Assembly: GCA_022601195.1 (NCBI GenBank) | Contig: JAHZIX010000025.1 | Span: 62,001-126,000, forward strand | Origin: Deltaproteobacteria bacterium | Lineage (GTDB): Bacteria; Acidobacteriota; Thermoanaerobaculia; Multivoradales; JAHZIX01 | Length of the DNA stretch: 64,000 bases | Direction of reading: 5' to 3' | Shown: positions 56,141 through 64,000 of the stretch, one piece after another | Position numbering within the stretch: the stretch's first letter is position 1 | Layout of the letters: the number at the start of each line of letters is the position of its first letter | Translations under genes and position numbers: made by a program | The notes under the pieces: generated by a model | Database searches by the model: none | The model's input: the letters and a program-made list of their open reading frames with translations, nothing else | Told to the model about the DNA's origin: nothing

Positions 56141-56773
56141 CTATTTGGTTCCAAAAATTCGATCTCCCGCATCGCCCAAGCCGGGCAGGATGTAGCCGTG
56201 ATCATTGAGGTGCTCATCCACCGCCGCGGTGAATACCGGAACGTCCGGATGACACTCCTGGAAATGCTCGATCCCTTCCGGTGCTGCTAGCAAGCAGACG
56301 AATTTCAGGCTGCCGGGTTGCTCCGCCTTGATCCGGGTCACCGCCGCAACGGCGGAGTGGCCGGTGGCCAGCATGGGGTCGACGACGATGAGCTGGCGAT
56401 CTCGGAGATTGCCCGGTAACTTGAAAAAGTACTCTACAGCCTGCAGAGTCTCCGGATCCCGATAGAGCCCCACATGGCCGACGCGGGCCGAGGGCAAAAC
56501 CTCCAACATACCGTCGATGATGCCGATGCCCGCACGGAGGATCGCCACCAAGACCACTTTTTTGCCCTCCAAGACCGGTGCTTCCATAGACTGCAGAGGC
56601 GTCTCGATAGTTCGCAGAGTCAGGGGCAAATCCCGGGTCACTTCATAGGCCAGCAGCATGCTGATTTCCTTGAGAAGCGCCCTAAATTTTTGCGTGCTGG
56701 TCTTCCGCCGGCGCATCAGCGTCAGCTTGTGTTGAATGACGGGATGGTCGACGATCGTGACTTGGGCGGTCAT
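56141..56773 (-). CDS. upp: Uracil phosphoribosyltransferase
   Basis: 210 residues, the usual size. It makes UMP from uracil and PRPP in pyrimidine salvage. [16 protein letters not shown] is the PRPP-binding loop, [20 protein letters not shown] the upstream substrate loop, and [18 protein letters not shown] the C-terminal uracil-binding signature. AAGGGAG precedes the ATG. Cytoplasmic; transcribed away from the TPR-protein gene at 57009. Confidence 0.95.
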   Translation of the reverse strand: MTAQVTIVDHPVIQHKLTLMRRRKTSTQKFRALLKEISMLLAYEVTRDLPLTLRTIETPLQSMEAPVLEGKKVVLVAILRAGIGIIDGMLEVLPSARVGHVGLYRDPETLQAVEYFFKLPGNLRDRQLIVVDPMLATGHSAVAAVTRIKAEQPGSLKFVCLLAAPEGIEHFQECHPDVPVFTAAVDEHLNDHGYILPGLGDAGDRIFGTK

Positions 56774-57008
56774 GAAGCTCCCTTTTTGGAATCCAAAATT
56801 CGATTGAGGCCTCTATACTAACGCCCACTGTAGCCGCGAAGAAGGTCACTGCCTATCAAGATCGCGATCCAGCAAGATCCTGGCTATCCAGAACAGTGGC
56901 CCTCCAGTTCGCTACTGCCCAAGAATGTCGGTGCCAAGAACCATCCATAACACCGCGAAGCCAAGGCCCGACGAATCGTCCAGCTCTGCTGACAGGAGAT
57001 CCGCAACC

Positions 57009-58250
57009 ATGAATCGATACACTCTCCCTTCCCTGGTCCTTTCCATGGCCGTTTGCGCTGTACTGGTGGCCACACCTGCTGTCGCCAAGAAACCCGCCAA
57101 AGTCGAGATCCGAGCCGTGGACGAGCAGGGCGAGGCCATCGAAGGTGTCCAGCTGACCATCACCTCTCCGGACGACCCGAATTTCCGCCAACAGATTTCC
57201 TCCAACGGCAAGGGAGTGATCGCCTTCGAAATGACCAACGCCGCGGCCAACTACCTCTACCAATTCGACAAGGAAGGCTTCGAACGCCAGATCACCACCA
57301 TGGAGATTCAAGCTGGGAAGAAGGTCGAGGTGCAGGTGGTTCTACCCTCGGCGAACAGTGCGGGAGCCAAACGGCGCCGAGCGTCAGAGCTCTACAACCA
57401 GGGAGTAGAGGCCTTTAACGCCGGGGAGAAAACCAAGTCGGCAGGGCTCTTTCAGCAGTCTGCCGAAGCAGATGACACTCTCGCCGAGCCCCGCATTGGT
57501 TTGGCGGAAGTCGCCTTTGGTCTGGGCGATTGGGACACCGCCGCTGGAGCTGCACAGCAGGCTCTGGCTATCGATGAAACCAGCCTCGCCGCCCAGCGAG
57601 TGCTGTTCGAGGCCTCCCTCGCCCTCCATGACGAGGAAAAATTGGCCGGTGCCCTCGAGAGAATTCGCGGCACAGAGCTCGCCGGTGGCGCCGCGGTGCT
57701 GGTTTACAACGACGGAGTTGCCGCCCTCAAGGCTCCGGAGCCGGATCGCGCGGCCCTGCGGTTTCAACAGGCGATTCGTCTCGACCCAGCCTTGGCCGTC
57801 GCCCATGCCGCCCTAGCCTCCGCCCACTACAACCGTCAGGATTTCGAGACCTGCCTCACTACCGTGGATCATCTGCTGACCCTGGAACCCCAGAACCCCC
57901 GCGGCCTGCGCCTGCGCTACATGGCCGCCGAAGCTCTCGGCAAAGCCGAGCTCGCCGGGCAAGCCCTCTCCGCGTTGGAAGCCGTCGACCCCAAGGCGTC
58001 CGGCGAGCTGCTCTACTCGAGAGCCGACGCCGCCTTCAAGAATGGCAACCTGGACTCGGCCAAGCAGCTTCTGACGCGCATCCTCACCGTCGATCCGGAG
58101 CACATCGAGGCCAACTACACCCTCGGCCTATGTCACCTCAACGGTGGCAATAACGCCGAAGCTCGCAAGCAGCTGGAACGGGTGATCCAACTGGCACCGG
58201 ATTCCCAACAGGCCCGGGACGCACAGGAGATGTTGCAATTCGTACAGTGA
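57009..58250 (+). CDS. Exported protein with regulatory-like domain and TPR repeats
   Basis: 413 residues from the ATG at 57009, with AGGAG upstream and a signal peptide (SLVLSMAVCAVLVATPAVA). Residues 30-110 form a carboxypeptidase-regulatory-like beta domain (EIRAVDEQGEAIEGVQLTIT). Residues 125-410 are TPRs (SELYNQGVEAFNAGEKTKSA; ALAIDETSLAAQRVLFEASL; ILTVDPEHIEANYTLGLCHL). Envelope scaffold role inferred. The upstream in-frame codons to 56925 lack a start signal. Confidence 0.8.
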   Translation: MNRYTLPSLVLSMAVCAVLVATPAVAKKPAKVEIRAVDEQGEAIEGVQLTITSPDDPNFRQQISSNGKGVIAFEMTNAAANYLYQFDKEGFERQITTMEIQAGKKVEVQVVLPSANSAGAKRRRASELYNQGVEAFNAGEKTKSAGLFQQSAEADDTLAEPRIGLAEVAFGLGDWDTAAGAAQQALAIDETSLAAQRVLFEASLALHDEEKLAGALERIRGTELAGGAAVLVYNDGVAALKAPEPDRAALRFQQAIRLDPALAVAHAALASAHYNRQDFETCLTTVDHLLTLEPQNPRGLRLRYMAAEALGKAELAGQALSALEAVDPKASGELLYSRADAAFKNGNLDSAKQLLTRILTVDPEHIEANYTLGLCHLNGGNNAEARKQLERVIQLAPDSQQARDAQEMLQFVQ

Positions 58251-58362
58251 TTCCTATCGTGATTCTTCACGCTAGCTCTTTTTTCGGAGCCACAGCTCCC
58301 CCTTCCGGGATCCCAGTAAATCCGGCCACAGGGAGAGTCCTGGAGGGAGGCTCCCTAACTCC

Positions 58363-59604
58363 ATGAAGCTCAAACACCTCGGACCGGGCATTCTGCTGGC
58401 GGCTACCTCCGTGGGGGCGAGCCACATTCTCATGGCACCGGAAGCTGGAGCGCGCTTCGAATACCGGCTGGTATGGCTGGTGATCTTGGTTCACGTGCTC
58501 AAATACCCGGCTTTCGAGTTCGCCCCTCGCTACGTGGCAGCCCGCGGCGAATCCCTCCTGGAAGCCTACGCCCGGGCTCCCGGTCCGCGCCATTGGGCCT
58601 TGTGGCTCGGGTTGGTGGACATGGTCGTACAGGCAGTGGGGGTGCTCGCGGCCCTGATCGGTTTGACCGCTTCGTTTCTCGTCGCCTCCGTGGGGCGGCT
58701 CAGCCTGGGAGCTTGGGGATTGCTCCTTGCCATCGGCTTGTTGGCGGCCCTGCGGTGGGGACGTTACAACTCTCTTCGAGCGGTCAATTTGGTCCTCATG
58801 GGAATCCTAGGTCTGGGCACTCTGGTGGCCTTTGCTGCAGCACCTCCCCCTTTGGCAACGGCACCCCAATTGCTCACCCCGTCGATCCCGTCGGGATCTC
58901 TGATCCTCATCGCCGCTATCTTGGGCTACATGCCCACCTCAGTTGCCGTTTCTATTTGGCAGTCCCTATGGGCTCTGGAACAAGGTCGATTTCGGGCCGG
59001 AGCCAAGCTCAGTCTCGAGGAGCGCAAGAAACGGCTGAGCCAGGGATTGCTAGATTTGCGTCTGGGATATCTCCTTTCGGCCCTGCTAGCGGTCGCTTTC
59101 GTCTGCCTGGGGGCCACCTTGCTGCATCCCCGAGGCCTCGTACCGGAAGGGCCGGAGGTGGCTCTCACCCTGTCGAGCCTCTATACCCTGGTCTTGGGAC
59201 CGTGGATGAAACCGGTCTTTCTGGCGATCGCTTTTTGTGCTCTGCTCACCACTTGCTATACCTCCATGGACGGCTTTCCACGAACCTTCGTGGCGACCCT
59301 GAGAGCCCTCTCGGGAAAGCCTGGGGGCAGTCAAGGGACCGGCCGGACCTATTGGATCTTCCTGCTCGCCGCTACCGCTGGAGGGATGGCATTGCTCGCC
59401 TTGGTGCCGGACCCACCCACGGTGGTCAAAGGGGTAGGGGCCTTCGGTCTGCTGCTGTCACCGTTTTACTTCGGACTCAACCTTTGGGCCGTGACTCGAC
59501 TGGTAGAGGACCCGGAGCTACGCCCCTCCCGATTCCTCATTTTTCTGTCTTTCTGCGGTATCGCTACCTTGGTCATTGCCGGAGGAATGTTGGTCTTTCA
59601 ATAG
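58363..59604 (+). CDS. Divergent Nramp-family transporter
   Basis: 413 residues, about 11 membrane helices. The N-terminus LGPGILLAATSVGASHILMAPEAGARF is recognisable as Nramp helix 1, but the metal-binding DPGN is replaced by TSVGAS. In helix 6, YMPTSVAVSIWQSLW has MPT in place of the MPH of metal transporters. Loss of both suggests another substrate (an Nramp-related transporter not for Mn/Fe). GGAGGGAGG precedes the ATG. No partner gene apparent. Confidence 0.8.
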   Translation: MKLKHLGPGILLAATSVGASHILMAPEAGARFEYRLVWLVILVHVLKYPAFEFAPRYVAARGESLLEAYARAPGPRHWALWLGLVDMVVQAVGVLAALIGLTASFLVASVGRLSLGAWGLLLAIGLLAALRWGRYNSLRAVNLVLMGILGLGTLVAFAAAPPPLATAPQLLTPSIPSGSLILIAAILGYMPTSVAVSIWQSLWALEQGRFRAGAKLSLEERKKRLSQGLLDLRLGYLLSALLAVAFVCLGATLLHPRGLVPEGPEVALTLSSLYTLVLGPWMKPVFLAIAFCALLTTCYTSMDGFPRTFVATLRALSGKPGGSQGTGRTYWIFLLAATAGGMALLALVPDPPTVVKGVGAFGLLLSPFYFGLNLWAVTRLVEDPELRPSRFLIFLSFCGIATLVIAGGMLVFQ

Positions 59605-59708
59605 GGGATTCGGATTCACAAGAGGCAGGAACTAGAGACGAGCACTCCTTCAGACTCGGACTGCACTGAGGAGTAGGACACTCTCATAGGAAGATTTTCG
59701 GAGGAAAT

Positions 59709-60698
59709 ATGGACTATCGCAATTTGGGTTCCGCGGGAGTCAAAGTCTCCCCCTTGTGCCTCGGCACCATGATGTTTGGGGAATGGGGAAACCGAGATCA
59801 CCAGGATTGTATTCGGATCATCCATCGCGCTTTGGATGCCGGCATCAACTTCATCGACACGGCCAATATGTACTCCGACGGTGAGTCCGAGGAAATCGTC
59901 GCCAAAGCCCTCAAGGGCCGGAACGAAGAAACCGTCGTGGCGACCAAGGTCTTTTTCCCCATGGGGCCTGGGCCAAACCAGCGAGGACTCTCCCGAAAAG
60001 CCATTCAGGAACAGGTTAACCACAGCCTGAAACGCCTCCAAATGGAAGCCATCGACCTCTACCAAATCCACCGACCGGATCCATCGACTCCCTGGGAGGA
60101 AACCCTGAGAGCCCTCGATGATCTGGTTCGCCAGGGCAAGGTGCACTATTTGGGTTGCTCCACCAATCACCAAGAAGCCAATGAGGTACCGCGCCTCGAA
60201 GCCTGGCAGATCGCCGAGACCGTCGGCTTGTGCCAGCGTCACGGTTGGGAGTCCTTCAGTAGCCTGCAACCGCCCTACAGCATCTTGAGGCGAAACATGG
60301 AAGTAGAGCACTTCCCCATGACCCAGCGCTTCGGCATCGGCAACATGGTTTGGAGCCCCTTGGAGGGAGGCTGGCTGACGGGCAAGTACCGCCGCGGCCA
60401 ACCCCTTCCCGACACTCCTCGAGCCCACAAATGGGTCAAGGACGTAGAAGATCCCAAATTCGACCGCCGCATTGAGGCCGTCGAAGCCCTAACGGTGATC
60501 GCTCGAGACAAGGGTGTCCCCCTTCCGGAGCTGGCTCTGGCGTGGACCTTGGTACAGCCAGCGGTCAGCTCGGTGATTATCGGCCCCAGGACCTTCGAAC
60601 AATTGGAGAGTTGCCTTCGGGCCCTGGAAATCGATCTGACGGAGGAAGACCTGGCCGCCATTGACCGAATCGTTCCCCCGGGAGAAACGGTGCTCTAG
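59709..60698 (+). CDS. Aldo/keto reductase
   Basis: 329 residues, NADPH-dependent reductase of carbonyls (TIM barrel). Catalytic tetrad: Asp50 and Tyr55 in FIDTANMYSDG, Lys80 in VVATKVFFP, His121 in DLYQIHRPDP. C-terminal SSVIIGPRTFEQLES is the cofactor-binding end. Cytoplasmic. GGAGGA precedes the ATG. Sugar-type or xenobiotic substrates are usual for this AKR branch; the actual substrate is unknown. Confidence 0.95.
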   Translation: MDYRNLGSAGVKVSPLCLGTMMFGEWGNRDHQDCIRIIHRALDAGINFIDTANMYSDGESEEIVAKALKGRNEETVVATKVFFPMGPGPNQRGLSRKAIQEQVNHSLKRLQMEAIDLYQIHRPDPSTPWEETLRALDDLVRQGKVHYLGCSTNHQEANEVPRLEAWQIAETVGLCQRHGWESFSSLQPPYSILRRNMEVEHFPMTQRFGIGNMVWSPLEGGWLTGKYRRGQPLPDTPRAHKWVKDVEDPKFDRRIEAVEALTVIARDKGVPLPELALAWTLVQPAVSSVIIGPRTFEQLESCLRALEIDLTEEDLAAIDRIVPPGETVL

Positions 60699-60758
60699 GA
60701 AGACTCTTCGGAGCTGAAGCAGCTCCCGGTGGAGCGAGCAAGTTCCGCCTTCCTCGCT

Positions 60759-61889
60759 TCAGCTCCTCGGTCCCTTCCTCAGCCACCGAGCTTCCTGGAG
60801 CAGAGCCCGGCCGAGGGCCCGAGCCGCCAATCGAGCCGGGGACATCTTGCCGAAGACCCCGGCGATGGCCCACAAAGTGCCCAGTCCGACGCGGCGGTCG
60901 CTGGTAATGGCGTAAATGGGCTCCCAGGCCTGAGGCAGGAACTTGGCCTTGTAGGCGTCGAGGCCGTCGAAATTGTAGAAGCGACGCCCGTGAGCCCGAA
61001 GCCAACCGAGGGCGAGCTCCAACCACCATCGTTGGGATGGCCGATCCAAGGCCGCCCTCTGCGACAGCGGGCAGAGCCCCAGGGTGAGATAGTTGGCTCC
61101 CTGGTGGGCGGCATACTCCATGGCTCCATGGAGCAGGCTCTCGGTGGTGCCGTTGGGGGCTCCCGTTCCTCGAATGTTCTGCTCCACCAGATAACCCCGC
61201 CGGCAAGGCACAGGGGTCAGTACCAGAAACCCCACCGGTTGATCGTCTAATTCGGCGACGAAGACCCGGCGATCCCACAGGCGGTCCAAAGTCTCCGGCT
61301 CGACTAGGAAATGAAGAGGAGGCAGGCCACGAGTCGCCAACCACTCCTTCAGGCAGGGGCGGAGATCTCTCCTCTCCTGGGCCTCCCGGTGGCTCAACCG
61401 GGAGATCTTGAGCCCTTTGTTGCGAGCCCGGTTCAGCTGCCCCCGCAAAGAAGCCTTCGTTCGTAGGATCCCCGGCCAACCCTCGGGGTTCCACACCGGC
61501 TGGGCCCCCAACAACAGCCGATCCCAGGGGCCCCGGCGTGCCAAGACCTCCGCCAGCCGCTCGTCGGCAGCGAAATAACAGATGCGCTGCCGCTTCTGCC
61601 GAGCCTGAGTTTCGAACTCCTCGATGACTGCCGGCAGCCGCTCCAGCGCGCAAACCGGGGAACCCGCGACGACCCGGTGGCCGTGGTAGGAGACGTACCC
61701 GATGACAGCATCTTCGCTCTCGGAGAACCAACGCTCGATACCTGGGTTGAGGATTTGGTAGGCGGTGGCGTTCCAGCCGTATCGAAGAATCAACCGCCGG
61801 GCCCCCTCGAGGCGAGCAGGAATAGCCGCCGGATTCCCTTTCTCCAGGGATCCCACCGGCGAAGAGAAGAGCTGTTCGTGATCGTCCAT
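60759..61889 (-). CDS. DUF2156 / phosphatidylglycerol lysyltransferase-like C-terminal domain protein
   Basis: 376 residues with a GNAT-like double fold as in the soluble part of MprF. YGWNATAYQILNPGIERWFSE, GYVSYHGHRVVAGSPVCA, SLRGQLNRARNKGLKI and YNFDGLDAYKAKFLPQAWEPIYAI are family hallmarks. No membrane helices, so it is not a full MprF; related soluble proteins transfer aminoacyl groups to lipids. It is convergent with the aldo/keto reductase (60 bp apart). Confidence 0.9.
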   Translation of the reverse strand: MDDHEQLFSSPVGSLEKGNPAAIPARLEGARRLILRYGWNATAYQILNPGIERWFSESEDAVIGYVSYHGHRVVAGSPVCALERLPAVIEEFETQARQKRQRICYFAADERLAEVLARRGPWDRLLLGAQPVWNPEGWPGILRTKASLRGQLNRARNKGLKISRLSHREAQERRDLRPCLKEWLATRGLPPLHFLVEPETLDRLWDRRVFVAELDDQPVGFLVLTPVPCRRGYLVEQNIRGTGAPNGTTESLLHGAMEYAAHQGANYLTLGLCPLSQRAALDRPSQRWWLELALGWLRAHGRRFYNFDGLDAYKAKFLPQAWEPIYAITSDRRVGLGTLWAIAGVFGKMSPARLAARALGRALLQEARWLRKGPRS

Positions 61890-61992
61890 CCTGCCGGTTA
61901 TATCCTGCCGAGATCGAGTTTCTCCAAAGTCCCCCAGGTTTCAACCCTAAAGACCTTTCTCCACAACCTTCGGAAAGTCTACAATCCGCCAC

Positions 61993-62862
61993 ATGACTTC
62001 CCACATACGCACCGACCTGCACGAAAAAAACCGTCAATCCTGGAATGAAGCGACCCGAGCCCACAACAGCCACAAAGGGGATCAAGGGGCCTTTTTCCGC
62101 GGCGGTGGTAGCACTCTTTTTCCCGAAGAGCTCGACCTGCTGGGAGAGGTCAAAGGAACCCATCTGGTCCATCTCCTCTGCAATAGCGGTCAGGATAGCC
62201 TGAGCCTCGCTGCCCTGGGAGCCCAGGTCACCGGCGTCGACATCAGTGATGAAGCGATTTCCTTCGCTCGACAGCTATCCTCGGACAGTGGCATCGCTGC
62301 CTCCTTTCACCGCTCCGACGTCTTCGACTGGCTGGCCGCCCGAGACGCTGACTCGCCTCGATTCGACCTCGCCTTCAGCTCCTACGGCGCCATTGGCTGG
62401 CTCTCGGATCTCCAAGCTTGGATGCGTGGCGTCGCCGCCACTTTGGTTCCGGGAGGACGCCTGGTAATCGTCGAATTTCACCCCTTCGCCTTCCAATTCG
62501 ATCCCCAATGGAAGCTCAAATACGACTACTTCGGCGGCTCCCCAATGCTTGAGGAGGGGGGGGTCGACGATTACGTGGCGGAATCCGGGGATGGGCTGTG
62601 GCCCCAGGGAACCACGGAAGGAGTCCGCGGATTTTCTAACCCCCATCCGACCTACGAGTTCCAGTGGAGTCTGAGTGAGATCTTCGCCTCTCTACTCGCC
62701 GCCGACCTCACCCTGGAACGCTTCCAGGAATACCCTTACTCCAATGGATGGAGAGGTTTCGAAGGAATGCGCGAGGGCGCTGACCGGCGTTTCTATGCAC
62801 CGGAAGAGCTCCCAAAACTACCTCTCATGTTCGGCCTCTCCGCCCGCAAGGGCACCTCTTGA
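61993..62862 (+). CDS. SAM-dependent methyltransferase
   Basis: 289 residues. LVHLLCNSGQDSLSLAALGAQVTGVDIS (about 57-84) is the SAM-binding region, where the usual D/E-x-G-x-G-x-G is replaced by LLCNSGQDS, as in a known subgroup of methyltransferases. FDLAFSSYGAIGWLSDL and LVPGGRLVIVEFHPFAF follow as motifs. No good ribosome-binding site; TACAAT lies 7 nt before the ATG, suggesting a leaderless transcript. Substrate unknown. Confidence 0.85.
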   Translation: MTSHIRTDLHEKNRQSWNEATRAHNSHKGDQGAFFRGGGSTLFPEELDLLGEVKGTHLVHLLCNSGQDSLSLAALGAQVTGVDISDEAISFARQLSSDSGIAASFHRSDVFDWLAARDADSPRFDLAFSSYGAIGWLSDLQAWMRGVAATLVPGGRLVIVEFHPFAFQFDPQWKLKYDYFGGSPMLEEGGVDDYVAESGDGLWPQGTTEGVRGFSNPHPTYEFQWSLSEIFASLLAADLTLERFQEYPYSNGWRGFEGMREGADRRFYAPEELPKLPLMFGLSARKGTS

Positions 62863-62926
62863 GGGGGCTCTGCCACCTGGTCCAATTTTTGCTTAAGAGA
62901 TAGTTGCAATGAAGGAAAGGAACATC

Positions 62927-64000
62927 ATGAAAAAAACTTCAAAATTCTCGGCGCTGGCTCTAGGCCTTGGCGCTTTCGGCTTTCTACTCTCCATCGCTCC
63001 TCCGAGCTTCGCCCAAGGAGCGAATATCGCCAAGCTGGAAATTTGGGTCCAGGACCTGAAGACCAAAGGGGACTATGCGAACATCGAGCATGGCGATGTC
63101 CTCCACCTCAAGGTCGGTGACCGGGTTCGCCTACGTATGCGCGCCATCCCTCGCAACCGACATGGCAAGCCCCACTACCCCAGCGCTTCCTTCGAGCTCC
63201 AGAATGGCCGGGGTTCCATCGTCATGACCGGAGAAAATAAAGAGAGAGGCTCCGCTGTTCTCGAAGTGCGGAGAGCCTACTCCGCCCCGGCCGGCGCCGC
63301 ACATCCCTTCATTCGTTTCCAACTCCTGGAAAAGATGAACATCGAGCCCAAGCTCATCAAGGGTGCCTTCAGCATGCGGGTCGGTGAGAAAGAAGAAGCC
63401 CAGTCCAGTACTCCTCCTCCGGTCGTGGTCCAGCCGCCGGCCGCTCCTAAACCACCTCAGCCGCGCCGTGGTGTCACCCTCTACGAGCATCAGGATTTCC
63501 GAGGTACCAAAGAGACCTTCTACCAGGACGAGCTGAACCTCAACAACAACACCATCCGAGCCGATAGCGCCAGTTCCATTCGCCTCGACCCCGGGTGCCG
63601 GGTTGTGGTCTACGAACATCCGGAGTTTCAAGGCAATTCCTCCACCTTTACCCGCGATGTGAGGGATCTCAACGGCTCCCGAGTCGGCAATGACACCGCC
63701 TCGTCTCTACACCTCGAGTGCAACAGCGAGAGTAGCGGTCATAGCAGCACCGACAGACCTCAGGAACGGTACGGAGTGACTCTCTTCGAGCATCAGGAGT
63801 ATCGCGGTCGATCGGAGACTTTCTTCAGCGACGACCCTTCTCTCAACGACAACCAGATTCGTCACGACGCCGCCAGCTCCGTGCGGGTCGACCCGGGCTG
63901 CCAAGTAACTCTCTTCGAGCACCCGAACTACCAAGGGCGATCCTCCGTTCTAACCCAGGACGTCACGGACCTCAACGGCTCTCGAGTCGGCAACGACAGC
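62927..64000 (+). CDS. Secreted beta/gamma-crystallin repeat protein, 3'-truncated
   Basis: The frame runs from the ATG at 62927 (GGAAAGGAA upstream) off the end of the window, 358 codons so far. It starts with a signal peptide (ALGLGAFGFLLSIAPPSFAQ). Residues 25-150 are a separate beta domain (NIAKLEIWVQDLKTKGDYAN). A Pro-rich linker (PPPVVVQPPAAPKPPQP) leads to at least two pairs of Greek-key motifs: GVTLYEHQDFRGTKETF, VVVYEHPEFQGNSSTF, GVTLFEHQEYRGRSETF and VTLFEHPNYQGRSSVL, each followed by D-x-x-[DS]-L-N and then A-S-S-[IVL]-[RH]-[LV]. These are beta/gamma-crystallin folds, many of which bind Ca2+. Probably a secreted, possibly Ca2+-stabilised surface protein. Confidence 0.88.
   Translation, partial: MKKTSKFSALALGLGAFGFLLSIAPPSFAQGANIAKLEIWVQDLKTKGDYANIEHGDVLHLKVGDRVRLRMRAIPRNRHGKPHYPSASFELQNGRGSIVMTGENKERGSAVLEVRRAYSAPAGAAHPFIRFQLLEKMNIEPKLIKGAFSMRVGEKEEAQSSTPPPVVVQPPAAPKPPQPRRGVTLYEHQDFRGTKETFYQDELNLNNNTIRADSASSIRLDPGCRVVVYEHPEFQGNSSTFTRDVRDLNGSRVGNDTASSLHLECNSESSGHSSTDRPQERYGVTLFEHQEYRGRSETFFSDDPSLNDNQIRHDAASSVRVDPGCQVTLFEHPNYQGRSSVLTQDVTDLNGSRVGNDS

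Noticed and set aside
58473..59669. A 398-codon plus-strand frame
   Set aside because: Shifted-frame shadow of the Nramp-like gene; basic and Gly/Pro-rich, no membrane segments.
60577..62172. A 531-codon open frame on the minus strand
   Set aside because: It overlaps the DUF2156 gene and parts of the aldo/keto reductase and methyltransferase genes in another frame; its translation is Gly/Pro/Arg/Ser-rich with no motif, a typical shadow in GC-rich DNA.

Overview
This window reads as a chromosome segment from a GC-rich, probably environmental bacterium of the Acidobacteriota, with a Thermoanaerobaculia-like flavour. The evidence is gene content: an acidobacterial-type secreted VWFA protein, a Ser/Thr kinase fused to a TolB/PD40 beta-propeller, a TonB-dependent receptor with an N-terminal carboxypeptidase-regulatory domain, a DUF1501/DUF1800 pair, a secreted CLNGxRF-domain protein, and a shared C-terminal tag of the form F-[SA]-D-G-F-E-x-G-D-x-x-x-W on five secreted proteins. 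No phage, insertion sequence, CRISPR array, tRNA or rRNA was seen.

Layout. 0-7.4 kb: a truncated membrane protein, a tail-anchored protein, a secreted gluzincin/TPR protein, a parallel beta-helix protein behind a hairpin-rich leader, a small HExxH protein, and a gene remnant. 7.5-15 kb: a DUF3179 protein interrupted by one in-frame UGA followed by a strong SECIS-like hairpin, an AraC regulator, a secreted NHL propeller, an allene-oxide-cyclase-like protein ending in Ser-Asp repeats, and a divergent AraC / NmrA-oxidoreductase / DUF1772 module. 15-28.6 kb: an HExxH protein, an AraC regulator, a Cys-rich secreted protein with a phospholipase-A2-like HD motif, a sodium/solute symporter, a frameshifted kinase-propeller gene, a coupled TPR-VWFA pair, and a RES/Xre toxin-antitoxin pair with visible operator repeats. 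28.6-44 kb: DUF1501 and DUF1800 genes divergent from a dihaem HzsA-related protein, a flavin monooxygenase-like protein, an MFS exporter, a membrane-tethered AraC regulator and a large TonB-dependent receptor. 44-64 kb: arylamine N-acetyltransferase, a UGA-interrupted secreted protein, two methyltransferases, a DUF1611 protein, a tandem pair of tagged S8 proteases, upp, a TPR protein, an Nramp-like transporter, an aldo/keto reductase, a DUF2156 protein, and a beta/gamma-crystallin repeat protein that runs off the end.

The most notable observation is the DUF3179 gene at 7568-8779. Its two halves are in one frame, the UGA replaces the conserved first Cys of the family's CP motif, and the 37 nt immediately downstream can fold into a 14-bp imperfect hairpin with a GGUCU apical loop. 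This makes it a good candidate selenoprotein. The second notable signal is the shared C-terminal tag, which suggests a lineage-specific export or surface-attachment route.
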